From contig QKYT01000317.1 of NCBI GenBank assembly GCA_003550305.1, forward strand, positions 1 through 40,941: DNA of 40,941 nucleotides, given 5' to 3'. The DNA comes from Glomus cerebriforme. Lineage: Eukaryota > Glomeromycota > Glomeromycetes > Glomerales > Glomeraceae. The notes beneath the pieces are model-generated. The model did not search any database. It was not told the DNA's origin and worked only from the letters and a program-made list of their open reading frames with translations. Shown here piece by piece: positions 9,487 through 21,690 of the stretch (positions within the stretch are counted from its first letter, which is position 1; each line of letters begins with the position of its first letter). Both the position numbers and the translations under genes were made by a program.

Positions 9487-11740
9487 GTTTATAGTGAAAG
9501 AATAATAAAATTGGGATGTATTGAAGTAATATGATATGTAAATATATATAAATTTTTTTTTTTTCCTTGGAGTAGAATATTAGATTTATATCCCAAATTC
9601 TTGTATGGTTATTTTTCTTTTTTTGAAATTTCTACGCTCCTTATATATTTAAAATTCGAGTATTCCCGTGAAAATAATTCCATGCCATGAATAGCCTGAC
9701 CGATAAAGGAGAACAGGTAAATTGTTACATGATCTTACAAATTTGGTTAATGATTATTTATCCTTAGTTTCTAAAAATAAATTTTTCAACTTCAATTTTT
9801 TATATTGTGACCTCGTATGAATTATTTCCATACCAAATTTGGATAATACACTAATTAAATTTTTCTTTTTTTAAAAAGGAGATTTTTTAAGTGTGACGTG
9901 AATCTTGCCAAGAAATTTAATTAATTTCGTATGACTTCAAGTATTCCTGATTCGTTTATTATGATTTGTGGAGTTTATTTCTAATTTAGATTTCTTTCAA
10001 ANTCGCTCGTCCCGAANTCGATTTAGGATTTCGCCGAGAATCAACTTTAATTAGAAAAAATCAACAGCCCTTATGCGTCATTTGAAAAAAAGAACCGAAA
10101 ACCTGCAATTCAGCCAACTGTGTGTAATGTAAATCGACGCTAGTTAATGTTTGTTGATTTTTTTTTTTATATTATGTTGACGATCATGATTGTCACAAAT
10201 TCTTTTTTACTAAAAATATCAATCAGATAATATTAAAAATCCACCCAATTTTGAAACTAAAAAGAACAAAGGTAATTTTTTTATTTTAAAGATTAATTTG
10301 TACTTATTAAATTTTTAAATAATTGAAACAACGACTCTTTCTTTCAGTAAATATTTAAAATATTGTCGTCTTGTTATATTTTAATAGAATAAATAATATG
10401 ATAAGGTTTCAAATAACAACAAAAAAAAAGAACATGCATTGATGATGCATTAAGATCAAAATCAAACCAAATGTAGAATACAATTATTTTTAACAAAATC
10501 GGAAAATTTCCCTAATATAAATATAATTTTACATATGTTAATTAAAAAATATCAAATCAAAATAAAAACATGATTAACCAACCCCAAGTGACTGACAACC
10601 AGCATAAATTGTGCATTCATTCCATTCTCGTTATTTCTAAAAATAAATCGATGATCTTATGTGGAGTTACATTGAAATGATCCCAACGAATGCTCGTGGT
10701 AGAATAAATCTCTTTAAGGTTTTTTGTTTAAAAGTCTTTCCTTGTTTGAGGCATCATCCGATGTGATTTGCTAGTCGAATGTTTATAGTAGTATGTGAAA
10801 ATTATCAAATTGTCCTACCATTTATTAATTTTTTTGACTTAACCATAATAAAATTAGGAACTGTATGTAATTTACTACGTAATCCCAATGCTGCGTCGCA
10901 CCAATATAAACTGTTGTTTTGTTATGCATTTGTCTGGGGAATCGCGTTGAGAGCGGGCATTACGATCATGCAAATGAAATTTTTACTACAAAAATAGATT
11001 TTTTTGCAGTCTACACATGATCAAATGTAGTACAGCAGAAATAAAAAAATGCGGATAATCCCAAATAGTAAAAAAAATAAAGCAAATAATTATAAAGAAA
11101 AAAAAACTAAGAAATTAAAAATTGAATTTGAAATTTAAACTTTATATTTTTATCTTTTTTTCCTTGTTTACTTTATTCAGCAAATATTTTCGGTTTACTT
11201 CTATTACAAGATAATCATAAAGTTTAACAATATTTATTAAACGATTTATTCATAGTAATTATATTCATTAAATATCTAAACAAATCCAAGGTCCATTGAT
11301 TCCCCTCTTTAATCATATTGCTTTTTTTTTCTTGACCAAAATTTCTTCATTTATTTTAAATACTTAATTTGCAATCTTTTACGGTTATAATCATTAATTT
11401 CAATTTAGATTTAAAAAAGTACAGAATAATAAGTACTGTTGCTCAACCGAACATTAGGGGGGTACCCGTAAATTACAATAATATTGATTATTATATTCTT
11501 TTTTTAAACAAACAATCTTTAGGTACAATTTAATTTTAAATAAAATTATTTTGTCATAAGTCACATACAGTACATGACAATTTGTAGATCATTTCTCGCC
11601 CCTTTAATCTAAAAATACAAAAAATCAGAATAGCATAATTCCATAATTTAAATTCGTACACGCAGTAAAAAAAAAAAGAATTTTTTTTATTATTAAAAAT
11701 AAAACTACATATGAAACATATTCGACCCTAGCGATATTTT
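9487..11740. other. Long intergenic region between two minus-strand genes
   Basis: Contains the upstream region of the secreted-protein gene and the downstream region of the MYND gene. Ambiguous bases at 10002 and 10017. A 72-codon frame at 10779-10997 (+) lies in a less AT-rich patch (10,560-10,990). It has one hydrophobic stretch, no recognisable family, and no support beyond being open, so it is not called. The rest is AT-rich with homopolymer runs. Confidence 0.5.
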
Positions 11741-12208
11741 TTAAATACATTCTCTTTTGTGCCTTGGCCAGTCCTCTTTTTGACAATCCTTGCCACAATA
11801 ATATACTAATTTACATTTACTACATTTCATGCTACAGCTCTTCTTGCATATTTTACATACACCCTCAATTACGCATATGTGCGGTCTCTTGAGCTGTTCA
11901 CCCTGAACAAATTTTTTGCATTTAAGACATTTCCATGCGTGTGGTGGTTCATTCTGAAAACAGAACTCGCGGTCATAGAAACGTAGCACCTTCTTCGCAT
12001 GTTCGATCTCTTCTTCTCCTTCATCGGGTGGGAGCATTTGTATTTCCCAGCAACAGGGGCAAATTCCGGTCATTTCTTGGTATTCGCGCCTACTAGGCTC
12101 GTTTGGAAATTTTTGAGGTGACTCTCCACAACACATGCATTTCTTGAAACCGTCAATGGTGTGATCATACGGAAAACCAGCATCAACAATATCCAAACGT
12201 TTGGACAT
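11741..12208 (-). CDS. MYND zinc-finger protein with N-terminal cysteine-rich region
   Basis: 155 residues in one exon. The C-terminal 40 residues are a complete MYND finger: C-x2-C-x7-C-x2-C-x4-YC-x3-CQ-x3-W-x2-H-x3-C, ending in HKREC. MYND fingers bind two zinc ions and mediate protein-protein contacts. The N-terminal half carries two close Cys groups (KCMCCG near residue 25 and ICPCCWE near residue 50) and a further CLKCKK near residue 95. These could form one or two more zinc sites. No SET or other catalytic domain follows, so this is a stand-alone adaptor-like protein. MYND proteins are numerous in Rhizophagus (recall). The start is the first in-frame ATG. Function in the cell is unknown. 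Confidence 0.85.
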   Translation of the reverse strand: MSKRLDIVDAGFPYDHTIDGFKKCMCCGESPQKFPNEPSRREYQEMTGICPCCWEIQMLPPDEGEEEIEHAKKVLRFYDREFCFQNEPPHAWKCLKCKKFVQGEQLKRPHICVIEGVCKICKKSCSMKCSKCKLVYYCGKDCQKEDWPRHKRECI

Positions 12209-13500
12209 CTTTAAAGAATGTTTTCAATTTTTATGTGGTGAATATACCGTAATCGTAAAAAAAAGAAGAGTACGTTCATAAATACTAAATTCTGTGCATA
12301 AACATTATTTATAATTGTATAAACATGAGATCCGGATAATCATTCCACGTGCTTTATATATTACCACATTTAACTAATTACGTTTCTTACGGTTAGATGA
12401 CGAGTTATACTCGATGAAAATAAGCGAGGCGTATTTCCCTTGGGGAGGATTTATTAGTTTAGTATTTTTATACTGTATATTAGTAATTTCTTTTATGTAC
12501 TAGAGTCTTTATTATTGGTGATAAAAATAAAAATAGAAATGATACAATCAAGCAAAATCAGTTAATAGTATTATAATATAATATGAATGTATTAAGCCGG
12601 CTAACAAAATGAAATTAGTGTTGGCTTTTACAAAGCAAGTATCAATTTCTTCCTGCTATTTCTTACTAATGATTATTTACTATTAATGTTAAATAGAGTA
12701 TTACTAAAGTAATTTTTCTTAACTGTTAGATTTCTGAAAAATAATATCACTCCTTCATTATCTATAGGATCACAATTACAATAATTTACAGTTTTGGCCA
12801 AAAATCTGTAAAGATTGATTAAATAGAATCATAGATTTTATTTCCTGTGAAAATATCAAAATAAAAATTTAGTAACAAATTATTGCATATGGAAAAAATG
12901 CATCTGGCTATTTTTTATCTAAGCCATAAAATATTCTATATCAGGAACAGATATTTTCACTTTTACACTACTTTTGTTACTGCAAATGAAATTAAAAAAA
13001 ATATGATATAGAGAAACATACAATTAAACTTGTGAAGGATGATGAAAAATTTATTTGCAAGAAAATATTACTAATTGTACATTTTTCAAGAAAAACTCTC
13101 AATATTGAATTGGGTTTGGAATCTATATTAGATCTTATGGATTTTACTAAAAAGTGTAGGAAGAAAAAGAAGCATTCATTCTTATCATATTGCAGTTTAA
13201 AAGAAATATAATATAATTAGAATTGCAAAATTACAGTATTTTAAAAATTAATGTAAATTATGTAAGTTACTTGGATGAAGTCAGAAAATAATTCAGAAAT
13301 ATTATTACTTTAATTCTTTATATTATTATTATATTAAATTTATTAATTAAAAATTAATATTTAAGAATTTAAACTAGTTCTGATTTCCAAAATTGATTAG
13401 CAGATTAGTAAATCACTGATTTAACAAATCAATCATTAATTGAGTAATATTATGTAAAACTAAATTTTTTTCATATACATTTTTTTTATTAATATTATCA
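12209..13500. other. AT-rich intergenic region upstream of the MYND gene and hAT relic
   Basis: Holds the MYND gene's presumed promoter (12,209-12,500, including CACGTG at about 12,347) and then AT-rich sequence that may contain the eroded left end of the hAT element. No terminal repeat could be paired and no open frame is convincing. Confidence 0.4.
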
Positions 13501-13502
13501 TT

Positions 13503-15390
13503 ATGCTAAAGTCAAAAGAAAATTTTTGGTCTGAAGTTACTAATAATCCCAATAGAAAAGAAAAATATAAATGTAAAACTTATTCTAGTATATGGATTTT
13601 CATAACTTCAAGGTACTAAATATAAAAAAATAATAAATATTTGATGAATACAAATATAATACTTTTACTTTCAGAGAGCAAAGATTAAATTATTTTAGAA
13701 AGTCTTCTTACATATACTTTTAGTTAATAGGGATTTTATTTAATATAATTAAAAATAAACTTTTAAAAAAAACATATCCTTTATTTAAAATTCTTTCATA
13801 TAATACTCTTTCAAATATTCTTTTAGATTGAGAATTTAATTATTTACAATTAATTATTAAATCAGCATTATCTAAAAGTTCTATATATTGCTTAATAAAT
13901 AATGAATAGTTAAATGTTTAAAAAACTTCTATTGTAAATTATATAATTTTAGCACTAAAACCTACATTGTTTAAAATAACTGCCTTTAAAGAAGAATATT
14001 ACTGCTAAAAATATAGCAATAGGACTTGAGACTATTATAAAAGAAGCAGGTATTAATAAATTTTTTGCTATTATTACAGATAATGTACCAAATATGAAAA
14101 CTGCTTAGAAGATTTTAAAACAAAATATCTAAAAAGAATTTTTCTTAGTTACTAGACATATGAAATTTATTTATAAATGAAAGATATTCTTAGTATTAAA
14201 TGGGCAAAAGATATTCTAAAAAAAGTAACAAAATCATTAAATTATTTTTATAATTATTAAATAATACTTGCTATACTTTAATGTTTATAAAAAGAAAAAT
14301 ATAAAAAAGAAAAAAATTGCATTAATTTTACCTTATAAAAAACAATGAGAATCTTTATATTCTTATATTGATTATTTATTCTATATAAAATTATCTATTT
14401 AATTTACTATTGCTAAGGATTATTTTAATTTTAATGATAAAATAAAATCACTTATTGCTAATAATACTTTTTGAAATAATCTTAAAAAAACTTCAAAATT
14501 TTTTGGATTAATTTGCTATTTGTATTTAAAAATTAGAAGATAATAAGTCATTACTTTTAAATTTTAATAGCATAACTTGATGAATATCAATAACTTAAAA
14601 TATATATACAAAATAATACTAATTTATCTAAAATTATTTATGATAAAATTGAAAATTTTGGTTCAAATCAGTAACAATTTTTATACAATCCAGCTATAAT
14701 TGTTACTTATAAATTAAAATCCATAATACTGTAACAATCATCTTAATATATATATATTTGATTTTATTATTAAAAAAAAAATTATATAATTAGAATATAA
14801 AGATATAGTTTTAACAGAACTTGCTAAAAACAAAAGATTTTACACATAGTTATTTATGGGTAGATATAATTCAAAAATCTGCTAATTGGTAAAATTTAAT
14901 AAAAGAAAAATATCTGATTCTTAGTAATATAGTTATTCAAATACTTTTAATATTAGTAATTTATGCAGCTAGTAAAAGAAATTGGTCTATATTTAGTTTT
15001 ATTTATTTAAAATTGTGAAATAAATTATATGAAAAAAGGGTGAAATAAATTATATAAAAAAAGGATGAAAAAATTTGTTTATATATTTTAGAATTTGTAA
15101 ATAATATTATGTATATTAGACAAATCAGTTATTTTAAAAGATTGGATTGATAAAATATTATACAATAGAGTTATAAAAAAAATTGCTAAAGAAAATAATA
15201 ATGTACTTTTGATTTAAAGTTATTAAAATTTTTATTTTTTCATTCATAGGAATAGAAATCATTATATTATAAAATAATTAATTAAAAAGAAGAATTTTAA
15301 AAGGACAAAAAGTTAATGTTTATAAATCTGATTTTTCTGATTTAGATTATTTAGATATTGAAAAATTCTTGGATAAAAAGTTGGATAAAT
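13503..15390 (+). pseudogene. Decayed hAT-family transposase
   Basis: Pieces occur in the right order on the plus strand. First comes a BED-finger-like start (ATG 13503: SKENFWSEVTNNPN then KYKCKTYSSIW), in which the second Cys of the CxxC pair reads Tyr. Near 13,930 come SIVNYIILALKPTLFK, then GLETIIKEAGINKFFAIITD and DNVPNMKTA (about 14,020-14,105), the DUF659/RNase H-like core of hAT transposases. DILSIKWAKDILKKVTKSL follows at about 14,190. At 14,960-15,035 sits the C-terminal dimerisation signature ASKRNWSIFSFIYLKL, which in live elements normally reads SERNWS. Many stops and frameshifts separate the pieces. Trp to TAG, Cys TGT to TAT and Glu GAA to AAA are all G-to-A changes. Terminal inverted repeats and the 8-bp target duplication were not located. 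The element is certainly dead. Confidence 0.75.
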
Positions 15391-15449
15391 TTTAGAATTA
15401 ATTTTAAAATGTTAATAATACTTTTTAATATAGTAAAAAGATGTAAAGT

Positions 15450-17040
15450 TTTGCAATTTTTAAAATTAATAAATTTATTTCATAAATAAAAATTTCAATA
15501 TATAATTTTAAACCAATAGAAATTAAGAATTTTATATAATAATATAATATAACTCATATAAGTTACATGAGATTAGGATTGCTTGTCTAAACTCTTTTAA
15601 AATTCTGTATTTAGTTTTGCCAAAGTTTTATTATAGTTTCATAAAGTTTTATCAGTTTTGCTATTTATAATAAATTTTGATAGGTTTTACCTTTTATCAA
15701 GGTTTACTAACTTTTTAATAAGACTTAATATAGTTTTATTAAATTACTACATTTTATTATTTTGCCTATTTGCTAAACTTCCTAGTTTTACTAAGCAATC
15801 TTATATAAGATCAATATAACTTACAGTATTATATATATCATAACTTATGTAATGTAACTCTTATAACTCTAGATATAATAATTTTGTGAAGATACAGTAT
15901 ATAGTAAATATTATCCTATTATTAACTTTACAAATTCATAAAATTTAAGATAAAGAATAAATATTTAGAATATTAGATTGCAGATATTGGATAGATAATT
16001 TTACTTTTTTGATATTTTTTAAAATAGTTTATTATAAAAATTTTAATTATATATTTTTTTTATTACTGTAAATATTGATATATTTTTAATACATTCAGTT
16101 TTGTCTTTTTTAATAAGCTTTTATTTTAGATCATAGAATTAAAAAATTTAAGAATCCATATAAAATAAATAAAAAAAAAAAATATAGAATAATAGTAATT
16201 TTAATTAATCTTATAATATTATTATATTTGGTAATTTTATTTTTCTTTTATTATAGTATTTAAAATTTTTATTTTCATAGTAAAAGAGTACTTATTTAAA
16301 AAATTGTTTATATCTTTAAAAAAAGAATTTATAAAGCCTGATTATTTTAAAAGTAATTAAAACTGAAAATTAAGTAATATGAATAAATTTATATTAAATA
16401 GTCTAATATTTATGTATTTATTTTCTTTAAATTTAATATTTTAACTTTTTATACTAGTTTAAATAATATTAATATTCAATTAAAAATTATTATATGAATT
16501 AAAGATTATTTGTCAATTTATTTTCATAAGTATTATTAATATAAAAAGATAAATATAGTTTTATTATTAATAAAAGTACAAAGAAAATATTATTATTGCA
16601 ATATTATTTTTTTTAATATTAATAACAAATTATTTTCTACTATTTAATAATTATAAATTATAAGTAATATTATTCATAACCAATCTTTCAATATATTAAT
16701 AATTTTAGTTTTTAATAAATTTTTGAGTTCTTTTAATTTTATCTTGATAAAATTCAATATTATTTTCTTTTTTTAATCTAATCAATAATTTAAATCTTTA
16801 AGAGATATTTTATTTTATTTTAAAATTAATTTTGTTTTAATAAATTTTTTTATTAAAAGTATTTACTATTTTAATCCAATAATCATTAATTTACTTTAAT
16901 TTTTATTATTATTAAAGGTAAAAATCTTATTTTTAAAATATAATATTTCTTTTTATTTCAATTTACTTAATATATTTTTAGTAAAAATAAAAATATTACT
17001 TGTAAGTTTATTTTATTATTGTATAATTCTGTAATTTAAA
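15450..17040. other. Extremely AT-rich stretch with an iterated AGTTTTA motif
   Basis: No gene. Between about 15,590 and 15,800 the motif AGTTTTRY or its complement TAAAACT recurs every 10-20 bp, sometimes paired with TTTGCTAAACTT, like the other iterated-motif stretches in this window. From 15,800 to 17,000 there is only AT-rich sequence with A- and T-runs. Confidence 0.45.
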
Positions 17041-17041
17041 G

Positions 17042-17700
17042 GGGACAACTCTTTCTGCTGATCCCTATGCCCATTTCTCTGAAGAAGTTTTAGAAAGAAA
17101 AGTTGCACTTTTTGGCCATTTTGTTCTAAGAAAACGGTCTTTTAGTCTTAGGAAAAGTTGCTTTACGACGCTGGACTCAACTAAAGAAATTTAGAAAATT
17201 TGTTATTTAGTGTCCGGCACACCAAGTTTCTCTGCAAATCAGGTCAATATAATTTTTAGTCATCTACATCTTTCTCTAAAGTTGATATCCAAGCGGCCGT
17301 TTGGTATTCTAAGGTACGCTCTACGTGCACAAGATGGATGGGTTGGACTTGTAACTGCTCTTAGTGGACCCAGGATCAGATCTAGTGTAAAGTTTCTTTA
17401 GAAGTTAAGCTGCTTTTCACAGAGTTGACGCATGAGTTTGGTTTAGTAGGGAAAGGCTTTTCTGGTGAATAAGTTTGTTGAAAATTACCCTTTTTATAAT
17501 TTTATATATTCATTTTTGTTGGTGGAAAGGTAAAAGGACATCAAGATTTTCAGGTTCGTGAAGATAAATACTAAACCAGCTTTAGAATTAACATATACTG
17601 CTATATCAAGTCTGCTAACCTTAGCTGCAAATTTAAAAGAACTACTGCAGAGCGGTCCTCTGGCAGAAGATGAGGGTACTGAAAATTTTGATTAACAGTT
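17042..17700 (+). pseudogene. Degenerate coding fragment of unknown family, GC-richer than surroundings
   Basis: A plus-strand frame from 17,042 (GTTLSADPYAHFSEEVLE...) runs for 120 codons with one TAG near 17,190 and ends at TAG 17,399-17,401 after a Gly/Arg/Ser-rich part (RAQDGWVGLVTALSGPRIRS). A second readable piece lies at about 17,555-17,694 (KPALELTYTAISSLLTLAAN, then LQSGPLAEDEGTENFD). The composition is clearly less AT-rich than both flanks. I do not recognise either piece. They may belong to one eroded gene or to a repeated element. Confidence 0.4.
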
Positions 17701-18100
17701 GATCATCTGTTGATGGTTAGTTTTTTTGTTATAACATATACATAGGTTTTTGTTTCACTGTGATGATCCCTTTTTTTTGCCCCTTAAGGTGACATCATTA
17801 GTAGTTGAATAGAAAAATTAATAAAAAGAATAAAATGATGCAAAAAACGTTGGGTACAGAGTTAGGTGTGTCTTGTGGGTGGAATTGGTTTAGGTGTGCG
17901 GGAGCAAGATGGTTATCTTTTTGCAATAGGTATATCAAGGATAAAGATTCTTCAATAGGGCCAGGTATAATCCAAATATAACTTTGGGATAAATAGTCAA
18001 TTCAATTTACTGGAAGGATAACGTGTCTGGGTTGTGAGAAATTGGCTTATTTTGGGAAGATTCTTATGGAAGCAGTGGTAAGTGGGCAAGGTTAAGCCTA
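17701..18100. other. Non-coding stretch, moderately GC
   Basis: No open frame. Gly/Val-rich translations (for example around 17,860-17,930) are interrupted. Possibly further remains of the fragment at 17,042-17,700. Confidence 0.3.
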
Positions 18101-18698
18101 GCCCCAAAACTGAAATATTTTGGATTTGCCAAAATTCTGAAACTGTAATCTAAAATATTTTTGAAATCCGAAATTCTGAAATCCGAAATTCATGCCGAAA
18201 TGCCAATATTCTAATTGGCCGGCATTATGGAAATTTCAGCCGGAATTATTAAATTTCCTAAAAAGGATATTTTATGTTACACAATTGGCGAAAACGATTT
18301 TTACCAAATTTGATTTTTGTTTGGAACGGGTATCGCCTAAAAAGGAAATAATCTACACGTGTGCTTAATCCGACAATTTTTCGGCATTTCGGCCTGATTT
18401 TGGACTTAGTAATTCTGGCCGATAATAATTATGTGATTTTTACCATTTGCTAATTATTTAATATAAATAAAAACTTTAGCAATAAATATTTTGGCAACCA
18501 GTAATCACAAAAAGATGATCTTATTACCATTAGACTCGCCTAATCGAGAGGAATCCAATGAACTATAAATCATCTTTCTAGAATTAATAAATGAAGAGAT
18601 AAAATTTTATTATTTCAGCCAATTAGAATTTTAGAATAATTTCAGATTTCAGTTTCGGAATTTCAGATTTCGGATTTTGGGTAAATCAATTTTAGAGC
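18101..18698. mobile_element. 598-bp non-autonomous TIR element flanked by TA
   Basis: Ends: GCCCCAAAACTGAAAT on the left and, read on the other strand from the right, GCTCTAAAATTGATTT. Both are flanked by TA (18,099-18,100 and 18,699-18,700). Both arms continue as iterated AAATCCGAAAT / TTCGGATTTCAG blocks in inverted orientation (18,130-18,200 and 18,625-18,685). The interior has GCCGGCATTATGG and the hairpin-forming GAGAGGAATCCAATG at 18,546-18,560, which also occurs in the element at 21,251. No coding capacity. The boundary call is less secure than for the 210-bp element because the terminal repeats have diverged. Confidence 0.6.
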
Positions 18699-18700
18699 TA

Positions 18701-19869
18701 TTCTTAGGCAAGGTACTGGTAATGGCCTTTGGACAAGACAGTATAAGCAGTCGTTTTGATTCATCTGGAGCATCCATTAGGATGATTTGGTACTGGTCAC
18801 GTAGGGAAGATGTAGAGATAGTAGTAAGTTTAGTTTTTTTTTTGTATTTTTAGTTTTAGTATTAGATAATTTACCTTTCTTTCTGGATGTTGGTACTAGT
18901 AGCTGACATTTATAATTTCTCTTACAAAAGTGAGGAAGGCTTTTATAACAAATCGTATTAGTTTGAAGACCCATTGTATTGAGAAGAGATTTGGAAGGAC
19001 TGATTGAAAGGTTTTTTATTTGGTACTAGTACTGGAGTATGGGTAGGATTGTAAAAAATTACACTAATTTTGAGAATTTTGATGTAACTTACATGTAACT
19101 TACATGTAACTTATATGTAATTTATACTAAATATTATAGCAATTATAATCATATAAATTGTAAAATATATTGTTTTAATAGTGTACAATAATTTAAATCA
19201 NAANAGTTTCAAAAATTNTTTGTATATTGAATATNTTANACAAAAATTCTTGTATCTTAAAATGTAATTTTACAACTCTAATGATAATAAATTATAATAA
19301 TATATTTATATTTTTAAATATTTTTTAAATTGATTTATTAATTTTTAAAATTTTATTATTATAAGAAAAATTCATTCAAATTTTTCTTAACAATCTTAAT
19401 TTAATTGGATCAAGTTCTTTTTTTTTAAATTGATTATTTTTTGAAAAATTTATTATATCTGATCTAACTTATAAATTAATTTATTCACAATTAGCAATTT
19501 TATATCAGGTAGTTAATATTATTTATATATAAAAAATTGCAAAAAAAATACTAAAATATTTTTTCTTAATAATTTGAATAATAAAAAAATGTTTCAGCAT
19601 TTTTTATATATAAAACTTTAGAAAAAAATGCTGAAATATTTTTTTTTAGTAATTTTTAAATCAGGTTAAATATCTAACCTAACCTGTGATATATGAATCA
19701 GGTCATTAACTTTATGATTTTTTCTCAGATCAGATCAATAATTTGACCTGACCCATTTGAAACTTTAAATAAGATCTCTATAATATAATTTTATATATAT
19801 TTAGTTTAAAAGATCTTATCTTACTCATTAAGAATAAAATTATATTAAGAAATACCTTTATCTTATAGT
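18701..19869. other. Intergenic region with short iterated repeats and ambiguous bases
   Basis: No gene is called; the 65-codon minus frame at 18,777-18,974 lacks family features. An ACATGTAACTT-type 11-12 bp repeat occurs four times at about 19,083-19,127. Ambiguous bases cluster at 19,201, 19,204, 19,218, 19,235 and 19,239. At 19,575-19,640 TTTCAGCATTTTTT and AAAAAATGCTGAAA form an inverted pair. At 19,660-19,755 the motif TGACCTGA/TCAGGTCA is iterated on both strands. Confidence 0.45.
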
Positions 19870-20110
19870 AACACACTACTTTTGAATTAATTTTTTTTAA
19901 CGTTATATCTTTACTAATATCTTTCCTATTCAAATTAGTTTCTTCAAAGTTCATAATATTCTCAATAATCTGACTTCAAAAATCTTTCTCTTATCTTCTA
20001 TCATTTAAAGATAAAATATCTATCTTTAATTCCAGTAAATAATACTTTTTAACAAAATTACTTTGGTCTTAATGATTGAGGTTATTAGTATTGGCTCTTG
20101 TATCAGTTCA
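19870..20110 (-). pseudogene. Decayed minus-strand coding fragment, family unknown
   Basis: On the minus strand a frame reads DQSNFVKKYYLLELKIDILS, then SQIIENIMNFEETNLNRKD and ISKDITLKKINSKVVCYYK, with TAA and TGA interrupting. Charged and polar residues are mixed as in real protein. Preceding minus-strand sequence (20,110-20,240) may belong to it. I do not recognise the family. Confidence 0.35.
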
Positions 20111-20239
20111 TATAAATCTTCTTACAAATACATTAGATCTTCAAACTAGTATGAAATATTAAATGAGATTATAGAGATTGGATACTAATAACAACCTCTA
20201 AAATTAAGAGACTAATAATAGAAAGGTTATCTTTTATTT

Positions 20240-21120
20240 ATCTTCTAGTAAATCTAATCTTCTAAAATAATAATTTTAGATAAAGATGGTTATAACTTTT
20301 TAAACTTGGTTATAATTAAGTATATGTTTAAAATTCACAATAATTCAATAATTGAGTTATCTACTCCCATATTTTATAAGCAGTTTCTTTTTTTTTTTAA
20401 GATAATCCAGCAATCCTACAAAGTTAGTTACATAAATTTAACATTAAAAGCTATTTTTAATTAGATATATGGTAATTCTAAAGAAATGATGAGTTACGAA
20501 GATATAATAGGAACCCGAATAATATATAAATAGGTAGGATTTGAGTTTGCTTATTTAACATAAAAAATTTTTACCTCTAGTGAGATTTTTTTTTGCTTAT
20601 TTAAANGATTAAATTTAAAATAGTCAGCATTTTATATGTGTAGCAAGACATATAAATTTGACTCAGTAATATGTTTGCATAGCAGAAACTTATTTTGGAA
20701 TATATGGAATATGTTGTATGATGTCAAATATTTTAAAAATATACCCCTTAAAATTAAAGGCATGTAAACAAAATTAACATGTAAATTTAATACGTGACGG
20801 TATAACAAAATGTAATCTATTTTTATATATGACAGTGTAATAAAAATTAATCTATTTTTATATGTGATTGTACAATGAAATTATACATGATCGTATAACA
20901 AACTTTTACGTGACAAAGTCTAAAATGTATATGTATTTGCATAATACTAAAAATAATATATAAAAGTTAAAATGGAAGGGGTAGAAGAGAGAAAAAATAA
21001 GTGTTTTTCTTTTTCCAAATTTTTGTTTTTACAATACCATTTCTGTATCAATCATTAAATGTTGCATCTATTTTACTTAGTAACTTTTTTACAATTTTTA
21101 ATATTTTTTATAGTAAAATT
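20240..21120. other. AT-rich intergenic region
   Basis: No gene seen. Around 20,790-20,930 a roughly 45-bp unit (TACGTGACGGTATAACAAA and TATATGACAGTGTAATAAA variants) is repeated three or four times. Ambiguous base at 20,606. Confidence 0.4.
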
Positions 21121-21121
21121 T

Positions 21122-21690
21122 GACATTTTTTAACTGTTGTATACTTTTAAAATTTGAATATTATATGCAATTTTGTTTGCTCTACAATTTTAATTAATCT
21201 CAATATAAAGAAACTGCTAAAATGCAAAATCAGACGAAATACAAAAGTTACCGTATAGTTTCGAAATTAAGCACACTTTTTTTGTTATAGGGATGCTTAA
21301 TTTCGGTGTATAATTTTTTTTAAAAAATCATATTTATATTAATTTTGTATTTAGGATATTTTGTGATCCAGTGATTAGAAATTAATGTAATTTAGCTCAT
21401 TGGATTTGTCTCAATGAGAGGAATCCAATGGTAGTTATTTCATATCTCTAGGATAAATATTGGCCGAGATATCATAAATTTATTATCAAAAGAGTGCTTA
21501 TTTTTGGGTTATTTCTTATATGTAGAGATGCTTATTTTCGGGTAATGCTTAATTTCGGAACTATACGGTAATTGTGAGTTTTAACTATCTGTTATATACT
21601 TTTAAAATTTGAGTATTATATGTAATTTTATTTGCTCTACAACTTTACTTAATCTCATAAAGTAGGTTTTAAATGCCGATTTTGAGTTTA
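21122..21690. repeat. Direct repeat of about 115 bp on both sides of a TIR element
   Basis: The blocks 21,130-21,235 and 21,580-21,690 share ATACTTTTAAAATTTGA, TATTATATG(C/T)AATTTT and TTTGCTCTACAA in the same order and orientation. The second copy follows the right end of the 21,251-21,568 element. The element therefore sits next to or inside a tandem duplication. Confidence 0.6.
21251..21568. mobile_element. 318-bp TIR element (MITE) flanked by TA
   Basis: Left end CCGTATAGTTTCGAAATTAA and right end TTAATTTCGGAACTATACGG form a clear inverted pair, flanked by TA at 21,249-21,250 and 21,569-21,570. The inner arms repeat ATGCTTAATTTCGG and TGCTTATTTTCGGG. The centre contains CATTGGAT...GAGAGGAATCCAATG, a palindrome whose right arm (21,416-21,430) is identical to one in the 18,101-18,698 element. 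No coding capacity. Confidence 0.8.

Noticed and set aside
10779..10997. 72-codon plus-strand frame in a less AT-rich patch
   Set aside because: One hydrophobic stretch is the only feature; no recognisable domain or supporting signal.
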